Notes under the pieces: model-generated
Told to the model about the DNA's origin: nothing
What the model saw: only the letters and a program-made list of their open reading frames with translations
Databases searched by the model: none
DNA from: Phlegmacium glaucopus
Taxonomy: Eukaryota; Basidiomycota; Agaricomycetes; Agaricales; Cortinariaceae
Assembly (NCBI GenBank): GCA_015039465.1
Contig: MU129986.1
Span: 466,590-530,589, forward strand
DNA length: 64,000 nt
Reading direction: 5' to 3'
Made by a program: the position numbers and the translations under genes
Shown here: one piece after another, positions 49,883 to 61,064 of the stretch
Layout: each line of letters opens with the position of its first letter
How positions within the stretch are numbered: position 1 is the stretch's first letter

Positions 49883-52800
49883 CTATTTATATAACCGCAA
49901 CGGTATACGACTTGGCCGACATCCAAAAACCCAGATGGCTGCTCGCTCGTCTGAAAAAACATTGCTCCTCTGTAGATCATTCAAGGTATCCAGGATCGAT
50001 GTTTTGCAAGTTTCGTCACAGTCGTCGACGACGATGACACCTCGTTTTACTCGTACCGTGTGTCCACTAGAGCTGTTCGTTGTCCACCCACATCCAACCA
50101 AAAAGGAGGCGAGAGAATGAAGTCTTCTTTCCCTCGCAATTTGTCTCTTCCATGACGTCCAAAACAAACAGGGCTGACGACTTTGGCTGACTGGTGGTGC
50201 AAACCAACAGAGATCATGTTCCTGTAATGAGAATGGGAACTTGGTATCCTGTGTCTGTATGGCAGTTTCAAGCATGTCATTTCTAAACAGGGTCGCTGGG
50301 ACGATTGGGGTAGTTTGCGATAGAAGAGTAATTTGCGTGTTGAGCGGGCACGTTAGGGTCTTAGTCGTGGAGGTTATATTGTGTGCAATGCTTGTTTTAT
50401 TAGGCGAAGGCCCAAGAGGCAAACCAGTAGAAAGCGAAGATTGTGTTGCGCCTGTACGATTTTGGTGTATGGGAGAAGATGAGCTGTCGTAGCATATTTT
50501 CTTGTATGGCTTTGGTTCATTTTCGTTCCAAATATTGTTTGGTGCATTCCGTTTCTCGGGACGATGGGATGAACCGTTACTTTGAAAGAGGTTTCGAGCC
50601 CAATCTTCTATGTATTCATTAGTCCTGTCTCGGCCGACTGAGTTGCAGGCAGCAGCATTTATTGCCTGTAAATCAGCGCCGTCTGTCCAACTACGCTCAC
50701 TTGGTCGATATACTTTACTAACACGCGGAAAACGGAGCTCGTAATGCTAAGAAGTGACATCGTTTGAGGGAAGAAATTTCAATAGGGATTAGAACAAACT
50801 TTGCTTGCTCGAGCTTTTGTAAACCCAGCGCCAAATAACTCCGCAAGAAGAGGTGTTCGTAAAACATAACTTGGAGGTGGCCGTAAACCTTTGTACATGG
50901 TGAAAGTGAAAGGAAGGCTGCTTTGTTTGTTATCCTAGCGGACTCTCGAATAACTGTTTGTGGCTCTGGAAGTTTGTATGACTTACCCATAAAGAAAAGT
51001 CCACAAGGTTAGAAGACTTAATGAGAAAATTGACTTCCTCCAGCTGGTCTCGAGACAAACCGTACGACACAGTAAAATATACGTGGAAGTGTGGTCGTGC
51101 TCCCGCCTGATGCCCTGTTAGATCTGGAAACAAGCAGAGAAATACCACCCACTTCCCGGAACCTATTGGCTAGCCCCCCAATGTAAAACGTTGTCAAGGT
51201 AGTTGGCGGAACTATATTGACAAATTCGACATAAAGAGCCAAAGTCGACATTTGTTGATCATTGCTCACCACGTAGTTTTCGACCGCGTACTTTTTCCCA
51301 ACCGGCCCCAATAATGACCAAATCCAAAGTATCCCCATGTCCGGGGATGTAATCTTTCTTCAGTTTCACCCAGGGTTTCCGATAGTCATTATACCATGAT
51401 TCTTCCGCTTTCAGCACAAGACCCTCTAGATGTGCTGCTTTATGCTGATCGAATATCTTCGCCAGGGTCTCTTGTGGTCGTGTGGACATATCAATACAGA
51501 ATCGATCTGCCAAGATGGCTTGTCCTGGCTCTGTGAGAATAAGACCCTCCAAGATCTCCCGGCGATACAAATAGGGTTCAAACATGAGGTTTTGCGAGTC
51601 AAGTATCAAGACATCAAAGAATATTAGTCCCAGGTTGAAGTCATTGAGATCGCTCCTCATGGATTCGTCCCTGATTAACAAAGGAATTTCAAGATTTGGA
51701 AAACTCATTGTTGAAGTAGTCGTACTCATCGTCGTCCGAGTTTTTTGAAACATATGTACCTCTTTTACCGCGAATCTCAGGCGCAGTAGTCTCGATCAAC
51801 GGTCGAATACGCCAAAATTCTGATACGAGACGCGAGATGAGATTCAGATTCTGAAGGCTTACAGGCAGGAGTATTACCCTCGACTTGGACCCCCCTAAAA
51901 GCGACCATTTCCGCGTCGAGGACTACATTGTGTTTAACTTGAATCATTTTAATCGCCTTTCTTTGTTGAGAGTTAGTTGAAAGGAGGCCAAGTGCACGGC
52001 GCACGATGTCGTGCACAGCACGCCTATCCTGAGTAGAGTCCCGTTTACTCTTGCTATAAATTGTGATATGAGACGAGTTGTCGGATCGAACCTCTACATG
52101 AATTTGAGCACGTTCGCCGTCATACTTGGTTTCAGCCCAAACCCTTTCCGAGCCTCGAAGTAGTTCCAGGGCCTCTGGACAGCCTAATCCTTTCTCTGAT
52201 CTTGGAATCTGGTCCTAGCTCGACTTTGTTTCAAGGTTTATAAAGAATAAACTCTTACAGCAATCGGGGAAGCAACTTTGGGCAAAATTTCAGATTTGAT
52301 GGGAGATGGTTGATCAGAGAATGCAGCAGCTTCATCAACGCATGGTTGCACGCGATAAAATCTCAAGAGACTTCCTGACGGGTCCCAGGCACTCATAGCG
52401 TGCTGCAAGGTGAGCATCCTGACCGAGGCGCTATTGAAATGGGTAAGAGCAGCCGTGTAGTGAAATTCCGTGAGAGGATAGAGGAGTGGCCTTAAATCTT
52501 TGAGTATTATCTGAGTAAGGACGGATGCATCATGAGGACAGAGTGGCCGAAAGAGGGTTCGGAGGATGGTGGTACGCGTTTCAGTCCGATTCTTAGAATG
52601 TTGTAAACGGATGGATTTATGTGAGTAGGTTGAACTTGAAGCAAGTTTATCGAGGAGTTCATCGATTTCTTCAATCGTTCTTGGACCTATTGAATCGTTT
52701 GTGTCCTGAAAGATGGTCAGCGTGACCGAAGGGCAAAAGAGGCTCGAACTAAGGTTTACAGAACATGACCGTTCCAAGACAACCTTTAATTCCTGCCCAA

Positions 52801-53194
52801 GACAACCCGAAGATTCCTCCAGGCTCCATTTTTGAAAAACTTTAGCTTCTACACCGAAACAATCTGCGAGGAGTTGAGTCATCTTGGTTTCTTGAATGTC
52901 AAATCTTCGACGTATGTCTTCTTCGGGGAACAACATTCGAAAGCATATAGCAGTTGTATTTGACGGAAGGGGAGAGAATCGCTTGCGAAGTTCTTCGACC
53001 CATTTGCGAAATACTTGGAGGGCTGGATAATCATCATGCTTTACTTGTCGAACGCGTGTCTGAGGTGCAGGTAACTTGGATATTTCTCGGACGAGTGAAC
53101 AAAAGCTATAGAACGAAGGTGAAAATGCTGATAAGTTATACCATTTAAAGGGGACTTACAAAGAAAAAGGAATGCTCGATGTTTCTACAGACAT
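49883..53194 (-). CDS. ATP-dependent DNA ligase, Lig4-like
   Basis: Nuclear enzyme expected to seal DNA nicks or breaks. Ten exons (53194-53160, 53105-52259, 52208-51878, 51819-51726, 51670-51270, 51211-51153, 51106-50987, 50965-50944, 50888-50800, 50746-49883) give 953 residues. The N-terminal ligase domain has ICFRMLFPEEDIRRRFDIQE. The nucleotidyltransferase core has motif I AETKYDGERAQIHVE with the AMP-accepting Lys322. Motif III-like NLGLIFFDVLILDSQNL, motif IV HLEGLVLKAEESWYND and motif V PWVKLKKDYI follow. The OB fold includes RPPPSYVLRTPLLAELFGAG and YELRFPRVSKVYRPSERSW. The last ~230 residues are Ser/Thr-rich, with a compact end containing a WTSWKRQ...FLVGCGW piece; I cannot tell whether this is a degenerate BRCT. 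Borders of exons 6-9 are inferred. Confidence 0.85.
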
Positions 53195-53277
53195 GATAGT
53201 ATGTAGTAGAGGAGTCAGAGTGCATCTATAATAGGTATTCCTATGCCACGAGGGTATGCTTACTTAATCACGAGTCA

Positions 53278-53987
53278 TCAATCATCCAGGAGGGGTAGAC
53301 TATCCCCAGTAATCTCTTCTCCCTGTGCTACCTTCTTGAACAGTGCATAAGCTCTATCCAAGTCGTCGTTGACAATAACGACATCATGTACGTTAGGCTC
53401 TTTTGCGAATTGAATTTCGTTCAAAGCCGTTGCAAGACGCTTCTGGACGGCGACATTGGAATCTGTCCCCCGTTGTTGTAGACGAGCGCGAAGCGCGGCC
53501 ATCGATGGAGGTGAAATGAAAAGATAAACTGGGTTCAAATTGGTGTTTTTTATTTGGCGGATTCCCTGAGATGGGAACATCGATATATGAATTTAAAAAG
53601 GAAAAGATGAGTAAACTGACCTGGGCTTCAATATCTAAAATGCAACGGTGACCCTGCTGCTCGACTTGACGAACAGCGTCAAAACTTGTACCGTAAAAAT
53701 TCCCGGAAAACTCAGCATATTCTATGAATGCTCCATCTTGGATAAGATCCTTGAACCGTTGGGGGGTGACGAAATAATATTGTTTTCCATTTACTTCTCC
53801 CGGACGGGGATTTCGTGTTGTATCTGTAAATAATAACTGATGAACGATTGAATGACGCAGTAAAATACGGCGCACGAGAAACACTAAAGCCAAATTTATC
53901 GGGAAAGTCAAGAAAGAGACGTTGTAGAAGGGTACTCTTGCCTACGCCAGAGGGGCCCGAAAGAACGAGTGGACGACGTAGGGACAT
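53278..53987 (-). CDS. GUK1: Guanylate kinase
   Basis: Cytosolic enzyme phosphorylating GMP to GDP with ATP. Three exons (53987-53876, 53823-53621, 53565-53278) give 200 residues. P-loop [14 protein letters not shown]-binding [51 protein letters not shown] and [20 protein letters not shown] follow the family order. In-frame ATGs lie 12 and 33 bases upstream; the chosen start places MSLRRP directly before the first strand, as in other guanylate kinases. Divergent from the kinase gene next door (142 bp between starts). Confidence 0.95.
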
Positions 53988-54129
53988 GATGAGTGACATG
54001 TGTGACCAAGTAAACAACATCTGAAAAGCAATTTACATAAAGGAGCATAAAGGCCTTTTTCACAAACCCTTTATAAATACCTGGCAGGCTCTTATACCCT
54101 CTCCAACCACGAGCTCGTAACGAATCAGA
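53988..54129. promoter_or_regulatory. Shared promoter between GUK1 and the YANK-type kinase
   Basis: The 142 bp spacer between divergent starts contains TATAAATA at 54072-54079, a good TATA-like element about 50 bp upstream of the kinase ATG. Confidence 0.45.
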
Positions 54130-55984
<1,855 letters not shown>

Positions 55985-57170
55985 TATATATACCCTTTAC
56001 TCCTTTCACTCCGTCTGTACCTTTAAATTCTGCTACAACTGACTGTTCCTTCTCTCTATCATTTATTTCTTTAATCTTTTTTCCTATCTTTCCTGTTTAT
56101 CTCCCTCTGGCATATATGTTTTCTGGATGAACTATTTTTATTTTGCTTTGAATCAGGCTCTGCAGTAATGTGTAATGTATGGTCTACTTTATATGGACTG
56201 TATTATGGATAAGGGTGATGTTACAACTTCAAATGGTTCAGATGACTCTGACCATAGACAGTTGTATAAAGATTGGTTTGTCGAATAATGAGCTCAAAAG
56301 AGTACCAAGAGAATTGTCTCGAGGAGTTGTCTTAAGAATTTGAGAAAGATTCAGAGAGTAAGGTAACCAGGTACAATTCTCAAGAATTAGCTAAGGAATA
56401 CATGTGGTGTAAATACAGTATTTATAGTAAATAAGAGAGTCGTGCATAAGGTGAGTCATCCACATGTAAGAGGTGTTGCATAGGTAAAAATAGATGAAAC
56501 GATGAAAAGAATGAGGTGAACATGTGTAAATGGAGATGAAAAGGAAATGTAAAGTGCATGTAAGTGAAACAACATCGTGTTCGGTGGAGTTTAAAGAAAG
56601 AAAAATGATTGTTTGTAACAGGTGATGAGTATCAAAAAACCCCACTTTTAAGTTTTAGGTAGGATATTACAAGCCATTTGAGCTTGCTGGGGGGGCTCTG
56701 CCCCTGGACATCACAAAAGTTAGCATTGGCTTTGCTAAATCCTAATATCTAACATTGGCTTCACTGGATGCTAGTATCTATTACAGCTGTTCTCATATCT
56801 GTAGACATTTTTGAAACTTTGCATTGTGTGCCTTTGCAGGCTTTGCTTACAAACTAGCCTTGAACTAGCCTATATAGGTCAAGTATAGGTAATGGGTTGT
56901 GATCAGTCTCCACAGTGGAGTAGTTGTAAGCAGTGCCAGTTACTATATAGTATGATTGAACTTGGGTGTGGGGTAGTGTTATCAATTAGTGGATGCGAGG
57001 GCGCAGACTGGACATGAAGGTACAATTCACAGTTGTTGTTATTTACATGATTAGCAATATATTTTGTTTATTCCCACCATCCACATTGGGTGTGTAACAA
57101 TCACACACTACATATTCATATCTGCGATACGCCCTCGCAGATATATCAGCTCAAATTCTCCATTCTAACA
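55985..57170. other. Start of the repeat island; kinase 3' end and probable Copia LTR
   Basis: From about 56 kb the sequence becomes AT-rich and gene-free. The stretch just below 57170 probably contains the 3' LTR of the minus-strand Copia relic: read on the minus strand, the coding end is followed by a polypurine run (TTTGAGGGGGAG) and then TGTTAGAATGGAG, the usual PPT-to-LTR junction. The other LTR border could not be fixed. An inverted pair, TCTGCGATACGCCCTCGCAGATAT, lies at about 57121-57144. Confidence 0.45.
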
Positions 57171-57638
57171 CTCCCCCTCAAACTGTAGATAGGCTGAGCT
57201 CATTCGTATGTTTTAAATGTTTCTGTTGGAGCAGGGCTTTAGTGAGGACATCCGCAGTTTGCTTGGGATCACGACAGTCTTGGATTTCAACCATCTTATC
57301 TTGGACCAAATCTCGTATCCAATGCCATCTGATGGCAATATGCTTGCTGTGTTTATGGAATTGAGGATTCTTTGCCATGGCTATAGAGCCATCATTATCA
57401 CCAAGAATTAAGGTGGGTTTTTCATGTTCATCATGGAATCCCAATTTGTTAGGGGACACTCATTGTGTCCGCCTCTAGGTACACTTAGTATTACTTACTT
57501 TCACTTTCACTCTATGATAGTATTACATACCACATTCCCCTTCCTACCCTTTACGGACTCCCTTCCATTGTTGTAGTAGTTGACCCTTCGCCAATGACAT
57601 CATACCAATGTCAGTATCTATTCTTGGTATCCACCTCA

Positions 57639-57778
57639 CCCTACCTTCTATTATGTACTAGCCATATATAGTCGTATTAGCTAGCTCCCATGCTTTGTAG
57701 TATATAGGTGTAAGGTGCTTATCGAAGATAAGCACCTTAGAATTCAACTTGATTCTCAGGTCCTTACATCCTCTAACA
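57639..57778 (+). repeat. Direct repeat copy 1 (LTR-like) with hairpin
   Basis: About 140 bp starting CCCTACCTTCTATTATG and ending CCTCTAACA, matching the interrupted copy at 58642-58692 plus 59999-60088 with few differences. It includes a perfect 12 bp inverted repeat with a 3 nt loop (57712-57738). Confidence 0.75.
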
Positions 57779-57953
57779 TAATTCTAAGGTCTCTACGGGC
57801 TCGCCCCTCTCTAGCCCGCTCCCCACCCCCTACCCCAGTTCACGCTGCTCTATAGTGTTGAGGTTTACCTTTGCACTATTACCTGAACCCTACCCCATCT
57901 TTGCATCGCTCTGTGTCCTTGCCAGTGTCTAGTATCTGTGCTCATCCCCATAC

Positions 57954-58660
57954 TTGCCAGCATCTACCCCTGTGCTCGTTCCTCCCCGATCAGATATCAT
58001 GCCTTCTACCCCTACTCCCTCTGATGACCTCTCCTCCGTCCTTCAACAACTGGCCGACAGGCTAGACTCCCTAGAGGTCAGACTGGACCGCATTGAGGCC
58101 TCGGCAGGCCCCACGATTGCCTCAATCAGCACCCCTTTCCGTGGGTTTGCTGACTCGCAGGAGGCATCCAAAGTCCCCCCATTTCGAGGGGCATCCTCTA
58201 CCAAAGGCAAGGGTTGAGCTAACACTCCCCAAGCCCCTTCAAAGGCCAAGCCGGCCAAGAAGGAACGACCTACCAGGAAGGGCGCTATCCCTTACGCCAC
58301 CATCCCCCTCCCCCTTGCTCAGACGTTCCCTATTGAGGGCAAGACCAATCACCACCTTGTCATGGTGGTCATTCCTGACTCTGGGCAGTGCATGTTATTG
58401 GTCAGGGTGGTAAGGGCCTTAAACAGGTCCACAACATTTCTGGTGCTCAGGTCAACACTTATACTTTGGCAGATGGCCCTAACGATGAGTGCCACATCTC
58501 TATCCGAGGTACCAACCTCCAAATTGGTGATGCCCTAGTGGTATTGGGCAAACAGATCACTCGCAAGAAGGTCCACCCCCCTAAGTTGAAGAAAACTGGC
58601 CCTGCAAAGGGTTCGACTAATCCTGCCCGCCCCAACCCTATCCCTACCTTCTATTATGTA
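57954..58660 (+). pseudogene. Coding relic with a KH RNA-binding domain inside the composite insertion
   Basis: Opens MPASTPVLVPPRSDIMPSTP, then a helix DDLSSVLQQLADRLDSLEVR of coiled-coil type and FRGFADSQEASKVPPFRGAS. A TGA follows KGKG (about 58215), after which the same frame continues into Lys/Pro-rich PSKAKPAKKERPTRKGAIPY and a hydrophobic HHLVMVVIPDS. A one-base frame change near 58385 leads into HVIGQGGKGLKQVHNISGA, with the IGxGGKxLK loop of a type I KH domain, and ISIRGTNLQIGDALVVLGKQ. I infer a Gag-like RNA-binding protein of the element. It is broken and not expected to work. Confidence 0.6.
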
Positions 58661-58692
58661 CTAGCTGTATATAGTTGTATTAGCTCCCATGC
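58642..58692 (+). repeat. Direct repeat copy 2, left part
   Basis: Begins CCCTACCTTCTATTATG like copy 1 and breaks off at CTCCCATGC, exactly where the 1.3 kb element is inserted. The remainder resumes at 59999 with ATGCTTTGTAG, as in copy 1. Confidence 0.75.
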
Positions 58693-59998
58693 TGATGTAA
58701 CTGCACAGAGGTTGTTGAGAAAAGGTGTATTTTTAAGATTATAAAAATCTCTACTCAAAACAATAACTCAATCAATACTTTATACAATCTTAATAATGCA
58801 AGTTGGGTTTTCTAGAAAGTATAACCTTTCCAAGACTTTGAATTTCACTTCAACTAAAACACACAATAACAACAATAATTTGGATCAATTCAAGGATGAT
58901 CAAACTTTTAAGTAGCTTTGCAATTTATGGCTTGCACCAACAATCAGTCAAAGAATTCCTAAGACTTTACTGATTGATTTAAACTTGTGTACACAAAAGT
59001 CCAAGACTTTGTTACAACTTCAACACAATTGCATACACAAGAAGACCCCTTGCTTCTGTTATGACTTCAACACAATTGCATACACAAGAAGACTCAAACT
59101 TCTGCTATGACTTTAACACAACACAACTTTTATAACAATTCAACAATTGTTACAACAAGTTCAACACTCTGAGAAACTGATTTATGTTCAATACCCTGAT
59201 CTCAAAGACAAGTGTTCTTGCTCAATGTCTAAGACAGTGAGCTGTACTAGGTTGAAAATGAGGGGGGGAAAGAAAGAATCCAATTTTCTGACTATTTACA
59301 AACCCTGGGAGGTATTTTATACATTTGAGATATTTAAAAATAGATAATGTCCAAAAATAGATATACTGGTTCCTGGTACCCTTACTTTGGTTCTGGCACC
59401 ATGTGCACTCATTGTTCCTGGAAATATAGGGGTTGTTCTATTTTTAGCCCCATGTTGCTAATTTTAGGTAGTTTCCACCCCTCTTGATGGTAACTGTGCC
59501 TATTGTGCCTGGAAACAATCTTTATGATTGTTCAACACTCCCCCTATCCTTAATCATCATGATTCCCACACAATCACATAGTTCCACTATCTTGGTTATT
59601 CTGCTTCCACTGTTGCTAGGGCACCAACCTTCCCCTGAATATTTATTAATAATATTCTGTTGCTCCACAATCACACCCCATGACATTTGCTAACCCAATA
59701 TTGTTTATTTAACTTTTCCTGTGCCAAGTCTATAAGGATATTCATGGATTTATTGGTTTTTAATCCAGACATGCAATTTGTAGTGTAACAAATGATAGTC
59801 TATTGACCACACTTATTAACTATATGCATTTAAGTCACACAGTAATAGGTCTAATCAGCAGTTGTAGGGTAGACAACTCTGATTCCCTTGTTTATTATCA
59901 GTTGTATTAACCAGTTATTGGTGCATTAATTAATATTTATGCTGAAATAATAGATAAAAATTGCAAAAACCATGCTTATGCAGATTTAAATCATATCA
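58693..59998 (+). mobile_element. 1306 bp TG...CA insertion with ATGC target repeat
   Basis: Starts TGATGTAACTGCAC and ends AATCATATCA, flanked by ATGC on both sides (58689-58692 and 59999-60002), inside direct repeat copy 2. No protein-coding motif was recognised. It could be a solo LTR or a decayed non-autonomous LTR element. An internal 30 bp tandem duplication lies at 59017-59093. Confidence 0.6.
59017..59093 (+). repeat. Tandem 30 bp direct repeat
   Basis: ACTTCAACACAATTGCATAC plus ACAAGAAGAC occurs at 59017-59046 and again at 59064-59093, a 47 bp period. A third weaker partial copy (ACTTTAACACAAC) follows near 59109. Confidence 0.85.
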
Positions 59999-60088
59999 AT
60001 GCTTTGTAGTATATAGGTGTAAGGTGCTTATCTTTGATAAGCACCTTAGAATTCAACTTGATTCCTGGGTCCTTACGTCCTCTAACAC
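59999..60088 (+). repeat. Direct repeat copy 2, right part with hairpin
   Basis: Continues copy 2 from ATGCTTTGTAGTATATAGG to CCTCTAACACA. The hairpin at 60021-60047 keeps the same 12 bp stem as copy 1, but the loop is TTT instead of GAA. Confidence 0.75.
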
Positions 60089-60513
60089 AATTCCTCACAT
60101 AAATGTCTCAACCACATAGCCTCCTGAGATGCCTCTGATAAAGCTACATATTCGGCTCCTGTAGATGATAAGGCAATCATTGTTTGTTTTTTAGATCCCC
60201 AAGTCACGGCGGCTCCTCCAGCTAGAAAGATGTAGCTGGAAGTGGACTTGTAATTGTCGTTATTGGCATGGGCAGCATCGGAATACCCATAGAAGTTGGT
60301 TTTGGGTGTTTTTCAATAAGTAAGTCCAAGATTTATTGTACCCTTGAGATACCTGAGAATTCTTTTAGCGGCAGTATAATGTGCTAGGCTCAGATTGGTG
60401 GTATATGCTGCTAATCGATTCATGGCAAAAGCTATATCTGGTCTTGTTGCAGTAGTGAGATACTGCAATTTTCCGATTAGGACAGCAAATGTATTGCTTC
60501 GGTCACTGTTTAT

Positions 60514-61064
60514 TAGTGATGGGCAGGGGTTTGGGAAACCCCTGGGGTACAAGGGTAAGGGTAAGGAGGGTCAGGGTCAGGGTACAGATTTTTTGACCCT
60601 CAACAAACCCTTACCCTTCTGGAGGGTCAGGGGCTTTTTAGGAAATTTTATTTCTCTGATATCAGAATGATCTAACTGTTGGGTATGTATAAAAATGATT
60701 TTAAATCAGAGAAAAATAAAATCCAAAGAGGCCTCACTGCTTTCACAACAATCAGTAGCCTAAGATACTAGTCAAACCCTCTCTATTTCATTGGAAATCT
60801 ATTGATAAACATCTTTAACACCCTGAACATATTTTAAATAATAGCTACTTTGAAGGTTTCTTGGGATTATAAAGCTTGAGGAAAGATTTGGACCAAACCC
60901 TTGCACTAAACCCTGCTGGGGTTTCTTACCCTCCAACTCCTCAGAAACCCTTACCCTTACCCTTACCCTCCAAAACCCTGACCCTTGGGTGAGGGTAAGG
61001 GTTTTGGAGGGTAAGGGTAAGGGTCAGTCTAATTCCACCCTAGGGTTACCCCTGCCCATCACTA
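60514..61064. mobile_element. 551 bp hAT-type MITE with TAAGGG-rich interior
   Basis: Perfect 17 bp terminal inverted repeats (TAGTGATGGGCAGGGGT at 60514-60530 and its complement at 61048-61064) are flanked by an 8 bp target duplication CTGTTTAT (60506-60513 and 61065-61072). The TIR start TAGTGATGGGCA and the 8 bp duplication match hAT elements. No transposase is encoded. The interior carries short arrays of GGGTAA/GGGTCA on one side and CCCTTA on the other, including a long inverted repeat at about 60947-61025. Removing it rejoins the Copia reading near GNK/NSDRSNTFAVL, confirming a clean insertion. Confidence 0.88.
60947..61025. repeat. Inverted arrays of CCCTTA/TAAGGG inside the MITE
   Basis: ACCCTTACCCTTACCCTCC on the left is mirrored by GGAGGGTAAGGGTAAGGGT on the right, with CAAAACCCT and AGGGTTTTG as the inner arms. 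The hexamer is TAAGGG, not the TTAGGG telomere unit. Confidence 0.8.

Larger units (their letters stand above)
57464..60088 (+). mobile_element. Composite insertion splitting the Copia RNase H, with KH-domain relic
   Basis: Copia RNase H coding stops at about 60089 (...LRHLCEEL) and resumes at about 57463 (MSPNKLGFHDE...), so everything between was inserted. Inside are two direct-repeat copies (57639-57778 and 58642-58692 continued at 59999-60088) flanking a coding relic at 57954-58660. Ends near TGTGTCC and CTCTAACA would fit a TG...CA retroelement, but no clear target duplication is visible and repeat borders do not coincide exactly with those ends. The second repeat copy is split by the 1.3 kb element. 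Likely a small non-autonomous or decayed LTR element. Confidence 0.6.

Noticed and set aside
60540..61025. Telomere remnant (interstitial telomeric repeat)
   Set aside because: The hexamer is TAAGGG/GGGTCA rather than TTAGGG, and the arrays sit inside a transposon with TIRs and a target duplication.
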